Assembly: GCA_017427405.1 (NCBI GenBank)
Contig: JAFRSV010000010.1
Location: 1-64,000 of the forward strand
DNA length: 64,000 bases
Reading direction: 5' to 3'
From: Alphaproteobacteria bacterium
Lineage (GTDB): Bacteria; Pseudomonadota; Alphaproteobacteria; Rs-D84
Under the pieces are notes generated by a model, which worked only from the letters and a program-made list of their open reading frames with translations, searched no databases and had not been told where the DNA came from. Positions 44,966 to 52,952 of the stretch are shown one piece after another. A program made the translations under genes and the position numbers. Position 1 is the first letter of the stretch, and every line of letters begins with the position of its first letter.

Positions 44966-44994
44966 ATAATAAACCATTTTTTTTGAAAAAGCAA
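44966..44994 (-). promoter_or_regulatory. Promoter of rpsD
   Basis: On the minus strand TTGCTT (44989-44994), a 17-base spacer and TATTAT (44966-44971), about 110 bases before the ATG at 44854. Confidence 0.55.
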
Positions 44995-44999
44995 GAAAA

Positions 45000-45110
45000 T
45001 AGTGGGTAGTGGGAAGTGTTAGTGTAAGTGGTTAGTAAATTTTAGAATTATTTTGCGATTGCACGATTATTCCAGAATCCACTTATCACTTACACTAACC
45101 ACTTACACTA
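45000..45110. repeat. TTAGTG-family inverted-repeat element ending in the ATPase stop codon
   Basis: The left arm (45000-45037) and right arm (45079-45110) are inverted TTAGTG/GTAAGTGG word arrays. The last three bases of the right arm are, on the minus strand, the TAG stop codon of the P-type ATPase gene. Confidence 0.8.
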
Positions 45111-47735
45111 TCGCAACGTCTTGTAAATAAAGTTTATTGGCACGATAAGCAATCCAAGGCCGGCGATGGCCAGCCATTGTATCGGACTTAATGGTTCAAG
45201 TGACAACGCATTACCACCGAACGTCACACACGCGTAAAGACCAACAAAAACCACGCATGCCATGGTAATAAACATTGGGTTTTTTGATAAATCGGAAAAA
45301 ATATTAAACCCGCGCACACGCACACAAAAACCGTTCAATATTGCAATAATTATTATCAAAGCAAATCGGGCGGACATTGATGCGTCGCCAAATATTGATG
45401 CAAATGGTTCAACCAATGTTATTGTGAATATAAATATACTTGCAATTGTTGTCCATATAACCCCCGCGATTGTATCGCCGGTAATAAGTTTTGCGTTCTT
45501 GCCCGCAGGCGGTTCGGTCATATATTCCGCACGCGGTGGTTCGCCACCAAACGCAAGTGAATTCAAACTGTCGATTACAATGTTTATTATCAATATCTGC
45601 ACAGCCATAAATGCCTCTAGGTCCAAAACAATTGGGAACAAAATACTTATCGCAACCAATGTGAAATTTATCGGCAATTGGAATCGCAAGAATCCCGTCA
45701 CATTGTGCATAAATGTTCGGCCCATAAGGATACTGTTGCCAATGGAAACAAAGTTATTGTCCGTGATTATGATATCACTTGCTTCCTTGCATACATCGGT
45801 GCTGTCGCCCATGGCATATCCGACATCCGCGCCCTTTAACGCCGGCGCATCGTTTGTGCCATCGCCACACATGCCGATACAAAGCCCCATTTCTTGGGCA
45901 ATTTGAACAAGGCGCAATTTTGTATGCGGTGTTGCGCGCGCAATAACACGAATTTGTGGCAAAATGCGTTTGACCGCCGCATCCGACATTTTATCAAATT
46001 CGGTCGCGGTTATGGCGATATCATCGTCACTTTGCAAAATTTTACTTTCGCGGGCGATAACGCGCGCCGTTTCCAATATATCGCCCGTTATCATCATAAC
46101 AGATACCCCGGATGACCGCAAATCGCGCACTATATCGGCAACACCGGGTCGCACATCGTCACGCAACGTGGAAACCGTGACAAATGTTAAATTATCGGGA
46201 ATTTTACCTTGGGTATGTGGGCCATCATAATATGCCGTCGCAATAACGCGCATCGCGCGACGTGCGTTTGATAAAATGATGCGTCGCACGGTTGCGCGAT
46301 TTAACGGATGCGTTTCGCCACCCGCGTCAATATAGAACTTTGAATGCGCAAGTATAATTTCCGGCGCAGCCATTATGTATGTTCGCAAACCTTGGGATGT
46401 TTTAACCGTCGTTGCGGAAAATTTACTTGCACTGGTAAACAACGTTTTTGTGACAACCTGATTTTTCTTTTTTATGTTCGCCACGATTTTGTTGTTTATT
46501 CCCAATGCCCCAAACAATGCGCGTTCCGTACTGTTACCGCCAACAATTGCACCCCCCGCGTCAAGCATTGCACGCCCATTTAGCACCATGTTGTTCATAA
46601 TAATTTTAATCACCGCGTCCGATACATCGGCATCAAAACCAACATTTGTGCCATCGCCCGTATAATTTGCCACAGGTTGCATTTTCCCATATGTTATGGT
46701 TCCGGTTTTGTCGGTACAAAGCAATTGAATATTTCCTGCCTCTGGAATCTTATTAGGATTTTTTGCAAGCAGATTCGCACGCGTCATTTTATGTGCGTTT
46801 TGCGCAGTTATGATTTCAATGATAAATGGTAAACCTTCGGGAACCGCCGCAACAAATATGGTAAGTCCAAAAGTTATCGCATGCGCAACCGTAAAAACAA
46901 CGTCGCCCACACCATCAAAACCATGAATGTGCCAATGTATAATTATCATAACCAATGCGACACAAACCGCGCATACACCCCCAATTTTGCCAATAAATCC
47001 TGCAAGATTATCAAGCCCCGTTTGTAGTGCTGTTTTTTCTTCGCCGATATCGGACAGAGTCTTTAATATCTTGGCGTTTTCTGTATCCATTCCAACGCGC
47101 GTGACACGCATCGCGCCGCCGCCGCCATGAACCGTTGTTCCGGCAAAGACATAGTTCGCATTGGTATAGTCGTTTGCGGTTATCGTGGTTGCGCGATTAT
47201 ATTTGAAATTTGGAATTGGCGATTTATGGACTTCGTCACTTTCGCCATTTAGGACGGAATTATTCACAGAAATATGCCCGTGGACCAAGTATCCATCCGC
47301 CGGGATTCTTTCGCCGGCCTGAAGCAAAACTATATCACCAACAACGATTTCCGTGCTGTCGATATTGCGAATGTGACCGCCGCGGATAACATTACACAAA
47401 AGTACCGATGCCCGCCGCCGCAATTCAAGTGTGCTGTGTTGGCTGCGCAGATGGGTAATAACATTTACAATCGCAACGATGATAACGACTATGCCAATGC
47501 CGATCGCTTCGGTAATATCGCCATACCCAAGGATTGCAAGACCAACGAATATAAATGTCATAATAAGCAAGATTAAGTTTATTTTGTCACGAAAAACATC
47601 AACCAAAAAATTCCACGCGCTTTTGACCCGCGGATCCGGCATTTTATTCGTGCCGTATTTTTCACGGTTTGTTACAACCTGGGCCAAAGATAGACCATTT
47701 AGTGTCAAAAATCCCCCCTGCTCTGTGTTGGTCAT
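45108..47735 (-). CDS. Cation-transporting P-type ATPase, calcium (PMCA-like, type IIB)
   Basis: The 875-residue product has the phosphorylation motif CTDKTGTIT (about residue 340), VVLLQAGERIPADGYLV-type actuator sequence, MMITGD, GDGTNDAPALKGADVGYAMG (about 620-640) and ten predicted membrane helices. The ion site helix 4 has VAAVPEGLPF and helix 6 INIVIDSLNSLAFGGEPPRAEYM, closest to plasma-membrane calcium pumps. It probably exports calcium from the cytosol. No strong ribosome site is seen. The TAG stop is supplied by the adjacent repeat element. Confidence 0.9.
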   Translation of the reverse strand: MTNTEQGGFLTLNGLSLAQVVTNREKYGTNKMPDPRVKSAWNFLVDVFRDKINLILLIMTFIFVGLAILGYGDITEAIGIGIVVIIVAIVNVITHLRSQHSTLELRRRASVLLCNVIRGGHIRNIDSTEIVVGDIVLLQAGERIPADGYLVHGHISVNNSVLNGESDEVHKSPIPNFKYNRATTITANDYTNANYVFAGTTVHGGGGAMRVTRVGMDTENAKILKTLSDIGEEKTALQTGLDNLAGFIGKIGGVCAVCVALVMIIIHWHIHGFDGVGDVVFTVAHAITFGLTIFVAAVPEGLPFIIEIITAQNAHKMTRANLLAKNPNKIPEAGNIQLLCTDKTGTITYGKMQPVANYTGDGTNVGFDADVSDAVIKIIMNNMVLNGRAMLDAGGAIVGGNSTERALFGALGINNKIVANIKKKNQVVTKTLFTSASKFSATTVKTSQGLRTYIMAAPEIILAHSKFYIDAGGETHPLNRATVRRIILSNARRAMRVIATAYYDGPHTQGKIPDNLTFVTVSTLRDDVRPGVADIVRDLRSSGVSVMMITGDILETARVIARESKILQSDDDIAITATEFDKMSDAAVKRILPQIRVIARATPHTKLRLVQIAQEMGLCIGMCGDGTNDAPALKGADVGYAMGDSTDVCKEASDIIITDNNFVSIGNSILMGRTFMHNVTGFLRFQLPINFTLVAISILFPIVLDLEAFMAVQILIINIVIDSLNSLAFGGEPPRAEYMTEPPAGKNAKLITGDTIAGVIWTTIASIFIFTITLVEPFASIFGDASMSARFALIIIIAILNGFCVRVRGFNIFSDLSKNPMFITMACVVFVGLYACVTFGGNALSLEPLSPIQWLAIAGLGLLIVPINFIYKTLR

Positions 47736-47777
47736 TCTATCGCATTTTTGCCCCCCGGGGCAAGGGGAATTTTTTGA

Positions 47778-48380
47778 TTATTTACCTGTAATTTGCATAA
47801 TTGATTGCAATATATGCCCATATTTGACGATTGGCGTTTCGTCGGGCGCGACCAAGAAATTCGCCTTGGTAATGGCGACGGAATTTATGCCTTTTGGTGT
47901 TATTCGTGTTACGATTATTTCGGGAATTTTTCCCATCAATAAATCCATACAATCCTTGGCGCGCACGCGAACAACGGCGGCAACCTCCGTCGATTGAAAA
48001 TGAAAATCTGTAAAGCCGGCCGGTAATTTGTTCATATACACATGCGCAAAGGCGCGATCGTGCCAATTCTTGGCGTCTTTATCTTGGCGCCAGAATACGA
48101 TTTGCAGTGGCGTTGCATTTGACGCGTCGGTATCCACACCGATTTCTTCCATGATTTCACGGTGGAACGCGTCACGCACCGTTTCGCCCGCCGAAACATG
48201 CCCCGATGCGGTCGTGTACAGTTCGCCAGAATCCGCGCGTTCTTGGAAATACACATTGCCGTCATCATCATACATCCAACAATGAACCGTTTTATGCCAA
48301 AGCCCCCGTTCATGCACGGTTTGGCGTGATTCCATACCGATTTTATTCATATATTCATCATAAATATCAAGATGTTCCAT
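47778..48380 (-). CDS. NUDIX hydrolase, YfcD-like
   Basis: The start at 48380 (MEHLDIYDEYMNKIGMESR) is chosen because the preceding codons lack protein character; product 200 residues. The Nudix box spans residues 60-82 (GHVSAGETVRDAFHREIMEEIGV) with all catalytic Glu/Arg positions. HERGLWHKTVHCWMYDDDGNVYFQ is typical of the YfcD/isopentenyl-isomerase-like NUDIX subgroup. It hydrolyses an unknown nucleoside diphosphate derivative. Confidence 0.88.
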   Translation of the reverse strand: MEHLDIYDEYMNKIGMESRQTVHERGLWHKTVHCWMYDDDGNVYFQERADSGELYTTASGHVSAGETVRDAFHREIMEEIGVDTDASNATPLQIVFWRQDKDAKNWHDRAFAHVYMNKLPAGFTDFHFQSTEVAAVVRVRAKDCMDLLMGKIPEIIVTRITPKGINSVAITKANFLVAPDETPIVKYGHILQSIMQITGK

Positions 48381-48464
48381 GGGCCACCCTTTTCTTTCAG
48401 AACATGGTAATAAAATCAGCCGGAATTTGTAAATCAAAAAATTTTAAGATTAAATTGCCGTCTT

Positions 48465-48540
48465 GATAAACAATAATCAACCGTAAATGCAAAAACTCTA
48501 TTACACATATCCGTTTTTGCACGGTTGCTAATTGTTTATT
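48465..48540. repeat. Imperfect 76-base inverted repeat upstream of the NUDIX gene
   Basis: GATAAACAATAATCAACCGT near the left end is matched on the opposite strand by AATAAACAATTAGCAACCGT at the right end. The inner arms ATGCAAAAACT and CCGTTTTTGC also pair. The stem is interrupted and the loop short. The function is unknown. Confidence 0.55.
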
Positions 48541-48596
48541 CGCGGATTGTGTGCTGCACTATCGTTCGCACACATCCCGTGTCGTAGCCGGTAAAA

Positions 48597-48836
48597 TCAA
48601 AAATGATTTTTACAAAATTTACGTCCAGAATGAGTTTTTAAGTAAGATTCAAAATCTTTTGCTTTTTGTTCGTCATCAAATGCAAAATAATTTTTTATTC
48701 GCCACGGTCTATATTTATTTGTATGTATAGATTTTCCGGAATTATGTTCCGCTAATCTCTGTTTTAAGTCAGTTGTAAAACCAATATAAAATGAATCCGG
48801 ATTATTTATTGATTGTAAAATATAAACATAATACAT
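48597..48836 (-). CDS. GIY-YIG nuclease-family small protein
   Basis: The 79-residue product is almost only a GIY-YIG domain: YYVYILQSI with the first signature, FYIGFTTDLKQRLAEHNSGK with the second and the catalytic Arg, and a C-terminal FESYLKTHSGRKF containing the catalytic-type Glu. Such stand-alone domains (URI/YhbQ type) are often adjacent to tRNA or rRNA genes; here tRNA-Ser lies about 115 bases upstream. The role is undetermined. Confidence 0.85.
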   Translation of the reverse strand: MYYVYILQSINNPDSFYIGFTTDLKQRLAEHNSGKSIHTNKYRPWRIKNYFAFDDEQKAKDFESYLKTHSGRKFCKNHF

Positions 48837-48841
48837 ATTTA

Positions 48842-48952
48842 ACCCGTCTTTTTGTCTTGTTTTTTATAAAAAACTGCGACTAAAAAGCCGCGGCACTCCG
48901 TTTTGCTACACTTAAATCCGCTTAACCGCGGCTTTGCGTTAGCAAAGACGGG
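48842..48952 (-). promoter_or_regulatory. Large nested stem-loop downstream of tRNA-Ser (probable terminator)
   Basis: ACCCGTCTTT (48842-48851) pairs with AAAGACGGGT (48944-48953) and inside it AAAGCCGCGG (48884-48893) pairs with CCGCGGCTTT (48926-48935). On the minus strand the inner stem is followed by TTAG and T-rich sequence, so it may end the rpoZ-tRNA transcript. The outer arm touches the tRNA CCA. Confidence 0.5.
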
Positions 48953-49043
48953 TGGCGGAGATGATGGGATTCGAACCCATGATACGGTTGCCCGTATACC
49001 ACATTTCCAATGTGGCGCACTAGACCAACTATGCGACATCTCC
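48953..49043 (-). tRNA. tRNA-Ser (anticodon GGA), CCA encoded
   Basis: The 91-base tRNA has acceptor GGAGATG, anticodon stem CCACA/TGTGG with loop TTGGAAA (GGA), a long variable arm (TATACGGGCAACCGTAT) typical of tRNA-Ser, T-loop GGTTCGAATCC and encoded CCA. It lies 18 bases downstream of rpoZ on the same strand and is probably co-transcribed. Confidence 0.95.
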
Positions 49044-49061
49044 GGATTTTTTAGATTTTAT

Positions 49062-49454
49062 TTATTCTTCGTCGGATTCCGCACCGTCACCCATAACATC
49101 TTCGGCGACCAATTCCGCCGCATCAACCGGTGCGTCACCAACCAATGTTTCTTCTAATTCCGCATCAATATCGCGCAGTTCTGGGTTAACGCTACTAACC
49201 TCTAATGTTTCTTCGGCGTTTTCGATGGCCGGCGTTTCCTTGTACGATTGCACGAATTCGTGGCGGATTCCCGCAATATCAAGTTTTCCACTTGCGATTT
49301 CGCGCAATGCCACAACCGTCGGTTTGTCACCGTTGCGTTCAACCACCGGCGCGGCCCCACCATTCAGGTCGCGAACCCGCTGTGACGCAAGCATCCCCAG
49401 TTCATAGCGGCTTTCCACAAATGGTAATGTATCAGAATTAGTCGTGCGTGCCAT
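49062..49454 (-). CDS. rpoZ: RNA polymerase omega subunit
   Basis: The ATG at 49454 (MARTTNSDTLPFVESRYELGMLASQRVRDL) is favoured over an in-frame TTG two codons upstream, with AAAGGA about 8 bases away. The product has 130 residues. The omega core (RYELGMLASQRVRDLN, PTVVALREIASGKLD) stabilises the beta-prime subunit. About 65 residues of acidic Glu/Asp/Ala-rich tail follow. tRNA-Ser lies directly downstream. Confidence 0.9.
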   Translation of the reverse strand: MARTTNSDTLPFVESRYELGMLASQRVRDLNGGAAPVVERNGDKPTVVALREIASGKLDIAGIRHEFVQSYKETPAIENAEETLEVSSVNPELRDIDAELEETLVGDAPVDAAELVAEDVMGDGAESDEE

Positions 49455-49506
49455 ATTCAATTCCTTTGTTGAAATGTATCATTAGCCACGCTATAATGAT
49501 TCAAAA

Positions 49507-50808
49507 ATGGTCAAAATGCAAGAAAAAAATATAAAAACTTTATCTTTTGGATGCCGTCTTAACGCGATGGAATGCGAACGGATTGGCGGGATGTTGTCAC
49601 GTGCCGGCGTTTGCGCGGTGATTGTGAATACCTGTGCCGTGACCGCAGAGGCCGAACGCCAATGTGGCCAGGCGGTGCGAAAAATCGCACGCGAAAACCT
49701 GGGGGCGGTAATTTTCGTGACCGGTTGCGCCGCGACAAGGAATCCGGGACTGTTTGAAAAAATTCCGGGTGCGGTTGTTATTCCGAACGAAAAAAAGATG
49801 GATTTAGATGTTTATTTGAATAAATTATCGCAAAAAAATCGCGGCAATTCGTGTCCGGAAATAACCGGTAATTTTGATACAGAAAACAAACTTTCCAAAA
49901 AGTTTATTCAGATTCAAAATGGATGCAATCACGATTGTACTTATTGCGTGACGCGGCTGCTCCGTGGGCCGGCGGTATCATTCGAATATGATGAAATTTT
50001 GGCAAATGTGCGTGCGGCGATCGCGGATGGTTTTGGGGAAATCGTGCTAACCGGTGTGGATGCGGCATCTTATTTTCGGGTTTATGACGGGCGGCCGTTT
50101 TTGATTTCCGATTTGTGCCGACAATTGTTAAAGGATGTGCCGGAAATTGAACGACTGCGTCTTTCATCGGTGGACCCGGCGGTGCCGGCGATACGTGATA
50201 TTATTGAAATAATGAAAAGCGAACCCCGTTTTATGCCACATTTGCACCTTTCCATGCAGTCGGGATCGGACACGATTTTGCGCGCGATGCGGCGGCGACA
50301 CACGGCGGACACGGTGCGCGATTTGGCGCGACTTGCGAATGGAAGTGTTAGTTTTAGTTGGGATATAATCTGTGGTTTTCCGGGCGAAACGGACGAATTG
50401 TTCAACGAAACCCTGGAATTGGCGCGCGAATTAAAACCAATAAGGGTTCACGCATTTCCTTTTTCGCCCCGCCCCGGGACGGTGGCGGCGAATATGCCGA
50501 ACCCGGTTCCGCGCAATATTGCACGGGCGCGCGTTCATGAAATAACCGCCGTTGCAGATGAAAACTTGCGTGAATTTATGGAGCGCCAGGTCGGCAATAT
50601 GTGCCTGGTTTTGGTTGAATCCAATAATATCGCGCGCACGCCGGATGATATTCCGGTTAAAATTGTCGGTGCGCCCATCCCGCCCCGCACAATTTGCGAT
50701 GTAAAGATTACGGGGATTGATAATACAGTGTTAGTGGCTAGTCCGTCACGACCGCGGCGCGGTCATGCCGCCCCGCACAATTTGCAATGTAAAGATTACC
50801 GGGATTGA
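49507..50808 (+). CDS. mtaB: tRNA ms2t6A methylthiotransferase MtaB
   Basis: The 433-residue radical-SAM methylthiotransferase adds a methylthio group to t6A37 in tRNA. The N-terminal cluster cysteines lie in SFGCRLNAMEC, VNTCAVTAEA and TGCAATR; the radical-SAM cluster is CNHDCTYC. HLHLSMQSGSD and FPGETDELFNETL are family signatures. A start at 49516 is equally possible. The last about 25 residues (after VKITGIDNTVL) are encoded by a short duplication joined to a palindrome and look unrelated to the family. Its substrate t6A is made with TsaD, also encoded in this window. Confidence 0.92.
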   Translation: MVKMQEKNIKTLSFGCRLNAMECERIGGMLSRAGVCAVIVNTCAVTAEAERQCGQAVRKIARENLGAVIFVTGCAATRNPGLFEKIPGAVVIPNEKKMDLDVYLNKLSQKNRGNSCPEITGNFDTENKLSKKFIQIQNGCNHDCTYCVTRLLRGPAVSFEYDEILANVRAAIADGFGEIVLTGVDAASYFRVYDGRPFLISDLCRQLLKDVPEIERLRLSSVDPAVPAIRDIIEIMKSEPRFMPHLHLSMQSGSDTILRAMRRRHTADTVRDLARLANGSVSFSWDIICGFPGETDELFNETLELARELKPIRVHAFPFSPRPGTVAANMPNPVPRNIARARVHEITAVADENLREFMERQVGNMCLVLVESNNIARTPDDIPVKIVGAPIPPRTICDVKITGIDNTVLVASPSRPRRGHAAPHNLQCKDYRD

Positions 50809-50835
50809 TAATACAGTGTTAGTGGGCAGTCCGTC
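50680..50835. repeat. 88-base tandem duplication at the 3' end of mtaB
   Basis: The 68-base segments 50680-50747 and 50768-50835 differ at four positions. The second copy is out of frame because 88 is not a multiple of three, and supplies the present TGA stop at 50806. Each copy ends in a TTAGTG-family arm followed by a different palindrome. Confidence 0.85.
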
Positions 50836-50883
50836 CCGTCACCGCAAAGCGGTGCCGCGGCCGCGACGGACTAACCACTAACA
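50817..50883. repeat. TTAGTG-family inverted-repeat element abutting the secreted-protein stop codon
   Basis: TGTTAGTGGGCAGTCCGTC (50817-50835) and its near-perfect inverted copy (50865-50883, 17 of 19 positions) enclose the palindrome CACCGCAAAGCGGTG. The stop codon of the downstream convergent gene begins at the next base. It probably also acts as a terminator for both sides. Confidence 0.8.
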
Positions 50884-52011
50884 TTAATCTGGGAAAATCC
50901 AGAGCCAGCAATAGTCAGGATCATTTTCGTGTCCGGGTTCGTATCCGCCGCATTCCTTTTTGCGTTGAACCCCAGACATAACCGCAATTTTGTCCGCATC
51001 GGTTGATGCATTATACGTTGTTGAACCATCGTATGTTGCGACACCATCACCCAATGCACCGGTGGTTGCGTCATACATCGCGACATTACCCGGCGTGCCG
51101 GTGGGCGTGGCATTTTGAATTTCATTGTGCAACGCACTATACACATCCTTTAACAGTTCCAACGACACCAACGCACCCTTGATATAATTTTGATTTGTGG
51201 TTGCGGTATTACCGGTCGCACCAAAGTTTGATGTTTGATACTGTGCCAATGTTTTTGTTCCATTGATATACAATATAACATTATCCGCCCCGGTTTTTTG
51301 GGTAAGTGGTTGCGACCCACCCGCGGTTATATAACGCCGACCAACGATCCCCCGGGTCGTTGTCAAATCAATCGTTTGCCCACCGGTAGATGCCGTATAG
51401 TAAATACTTGTTGGGCTTGTCCATGCCGCCGGAATGAGGTCTTGTTTTCTCGCTAATTCTCCTGCCACGGCACGGACGGTTGGAACAAAGTTATCCATTT
51501 CGGAACTAGTAAGATTACGCCACTCTTCGTTATCAGTGTTGAACCAATCCAAAATACCGATTTCATTCCCGACCAAGCCATTTGTTAAATCGTATGATAC
51601 AAGTGATGGAACTTGTTTGGTTTCTTCGTCTAATATGCTGTAATAGTTCACCAACCCGGTTTCGATAATATCTTGTTTTGTATCGACATAGGCCTTAGAT
51701 GCCACGGTTTTCTTGTCCAATTCTGTTGGTTCCGCAAATGACGGCGTGGCAAATAACGCCGCAATCGCAATCATCGTCATCCCGGCGAAGGCCGGGATCC
51801 AGTTTTTGCGAATGCAAAAACTTGCGTCGCAGACATTATGTTTTTCATCACCTTGCGATGAAAAATCCCCTGCGGGGCAAGTCATCGCTATCGCGATGCC
51901 TGGGCACCGCGCTTCCGCGGTGTGACGATTCTCTACAATACCACCGGATACCGGCCTGCGCCGGTATGACGGCGAATTTATATTACGGTTGAATATGTTT
52001 ATCTTTTTCAT
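50884..52011 (-). CDS. Secreted KTVASKAYVDT-family protein with a palindromic element inside its signal peptide
   Basis: The ATG at 52011 has GGGAGAGGA upstream and gives 375 residues. The N-terminus MKKINIFNRN is separated from the hydrophobic signal core (MIAIAALFATPSFA, about residues 80-93) by about 67 residues encoded by a chain of hairpins (51777-51972). After the cleavage site comes DKKTVASKAYVDTKQDI, as in the protein at 194. The rest is beta-rich and Thr/Ala/Gly-rich (GASTAATNQNY-like, DAITGALGDGVATYDGSTTYNA), and the end has C..CWLWIFPD similar to the paralogues. Export may now depend on an internal start (MTMIAIAALF) or may be impaired. Confidence 0.75.
   Translation of the reverse strand: MKKINIFNRNINSPSYRRRPVSGGIVENRHTAEARCPGIAIAMTCPAGDFSSQGDEKHNVCDASFCIRKNWIPAFAGMTMIAIAALFATPSFAEPTELDKKTVASKAYVDTKQDIIETGLVNYYSILDEETKQVPSLVSYDLTNGLVGNEIGILDWFNTDNEEWRNLTSSEMDNFVPTVRAVAGELARKQDLIPAAWTSPTSIYYTASTGGQTIDLTTTRGIVGRRYITAGGSQPLTQKTGADNVILYINGTKTLAQYQTSNFGATGNTATTNQNYIKGALVSLELLKDVYSALHNEIQNATPTGTPGNVAMYDATTGALGDGVATYDGSTTYNASTDADKIAVMSGVQRKKECGGYEPGHENDPDYCWLWIFPD
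51777..51972. repeat. Composite palindromic element (about seven hairpins) within a signal-peptide coding region
   Basis: The stems in order are ATCCCGGC/GCCGGGAT (51779-51798), AGTTTTTGC/GCAAAAACT (51801-51822), TTTTTCATC/GATGAAAAA (51841-51865), CCCC/GGGG, CATCGC/GCGATG, CACCGC/GCGGTG and TACCGGC/GCCGGTA. The outer units are of the widespread 'TCATCCCGGCGAAGGCCGGGAT' class, which often encodes WIPAFAGMT when read in frame, as here. No stop codon is introduced in the gene's frame. Confidence 0.8.
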
Positions 52012-52106
52012 TGTGTCCTCTCCCATTTTGTTTGTTGTTTTGTGTCCTTTGCCAGAGAAAGTGGCAACATTTCTGGAATACGAAAGACCACCTCCCCCTG
52101 CGGGTA

Positions 52107-52162
52107 CTCCTCCGAGAATCACCCACAAAATTTTTCAAATTTTGCGGGGGCCATTGGAGGAG
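52107..52162 (-). promoter_or_regulatory. Stem-loop with anti-SD/SD-like arms in the leader of the secreted-protein gene
   Basis: CTCCTCC (52107-52113) pairs with GGAGGAG (52156-52162), enclosing a perfect 8-bp hairpin CAAAATTT/AAATTTTG (52126-52144). It lies about 95-150 bases upstream of the ATG at 52011, so it would be in the 5' untranslated region. Confidence 0.45.
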
Positions 52163-52441
52163 AACTAAAAAACGTCGCCAAATGGGACGTGTCGGGGTGT
52201 TCAAAAATCATATAAGGTGATGATCCCAAGGCCTTTTGCCGAAGCATTATAACCGTTGGCACCCCAACAATAGGGGTATATCAAAATGACGGCACAGAAT
52301 ATCGGAAATTGTATGGATTACGACATAATGTGCCGACCTTATATTGGGTTTTTGAAGACCCGAAATTCAGAATCCCTTCTGACTTCGTTCTTATACTATC
52401 ACGAATCGGGTTTGCGGGGCAAGTGGTTTTTTATAACGCAT
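52163..52441. other. Non-coding spacer upstream of the secreted-protein gene
   Basis: No convincing gene is seen on either strand. It contains short inverted repeats such as CGGCACA/TGTGCCG (near 52291-52353). I compared it by eye with tmRNA, 6S and RNase P features and found none. It may carry the promoter of the minus-strand secreted-protein gene. Confidence 0.4.
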
Positions 52442-52464
52442 AAAAATACCGCGATTTCTGCGGT
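52442..52464 (-). terminator. Terminator of the dacA-holB-tatD-smpB operon
   Basis: On the minus strand ACCGC and GCGGT form a short stem with a 7-base loop followed by ATTTTTA, 20 bases after the smpB stop. Confidence 0.65.
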
Positions 52465-52483
52465 GTTGATAACATTTTTGTCT

Positions 52484-52951
52484 TTATGACTTTAACAACC
52501 GGGCGCGGGATTTTTCCCATTCGCGACGTTTTATTGTTTCACGTTTATCCGCGCGGTTTTTACCGTGACCGATGCCCAGCAATACTTTTAGCCGGCCATG
52601 ATTATTGAAATAGAGTTTTAATGGAAATATGGTTGCGCCGCGGTCATTTAGCCGCCCAATCATGCGGTTTATCTGCGCCCGGTGCAACAGCAACCTGCGC
52701 GGGCGGCGTTCGTCAAAGTTCGTGATGCGCGCCGCGGTGGGCAGTTTCTGAATCTCTATACCCGCAAGGTATAAATCTGTTCCGCGTTTTTGCACAAACC
52801 CATCAACAATAGTGACCAGGCCGTAACGAAGTGACTTAACCTCGGCCCCCGTAAGTTCGATGCCCGCCTCTATCGTATCTTCGGTAACATAACTGAACCG
52901 CGCTTTGCGGTTTTCAGAAACAGGGCCAAATTTTATCATACTGCGTGGCAT
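52484..52951 (-). CDS. smpB: SsrA-binding protein SmpB
   Basis: The 155-residue product binds tmRNA and starts trans-translation on stalled ribosomes. It shows KFGPVSENRKARFSYVTEDTIEAGIELTGAEVKSLRYG and the C-terminal GHGKNRADKRETIKRREWEKSRARLLKS. No tmRNA gene was found in the window. It starts 1 base after tatD and is last in the operon. Confidence 0.97.
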   Translation of the reverse strand: MPRSMIKFGPVSENRKARFSYVTEDTIEAGIELTGAEVKSLRYGLVTIVDGFVQKRGTDLYLAGIEIQKLPTAARITNFDERRPRRLLLHRAQINRMIGRLNDRGATIFPLKLYFNNHGRLKVLLGIGHGKNRADKRETIKRREWEKSRARLLKS

Positions 52952-52952
52952 A

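Noticed and set aside
51777..51972. Repeated hairpins considered as a CRISPR array
   Set aside because: The units differ in sequence and length and there are no regular spacers; this is a composite of palindromes.
52129..52483. Spacer next to smpB considered as a tmRNA or 6S RNA gene
   Set aside because: No tRNA-like acceptor pair, no T-loop and no tag reading frame; no 6S-like long bulged hairpin could be drawn by eye.
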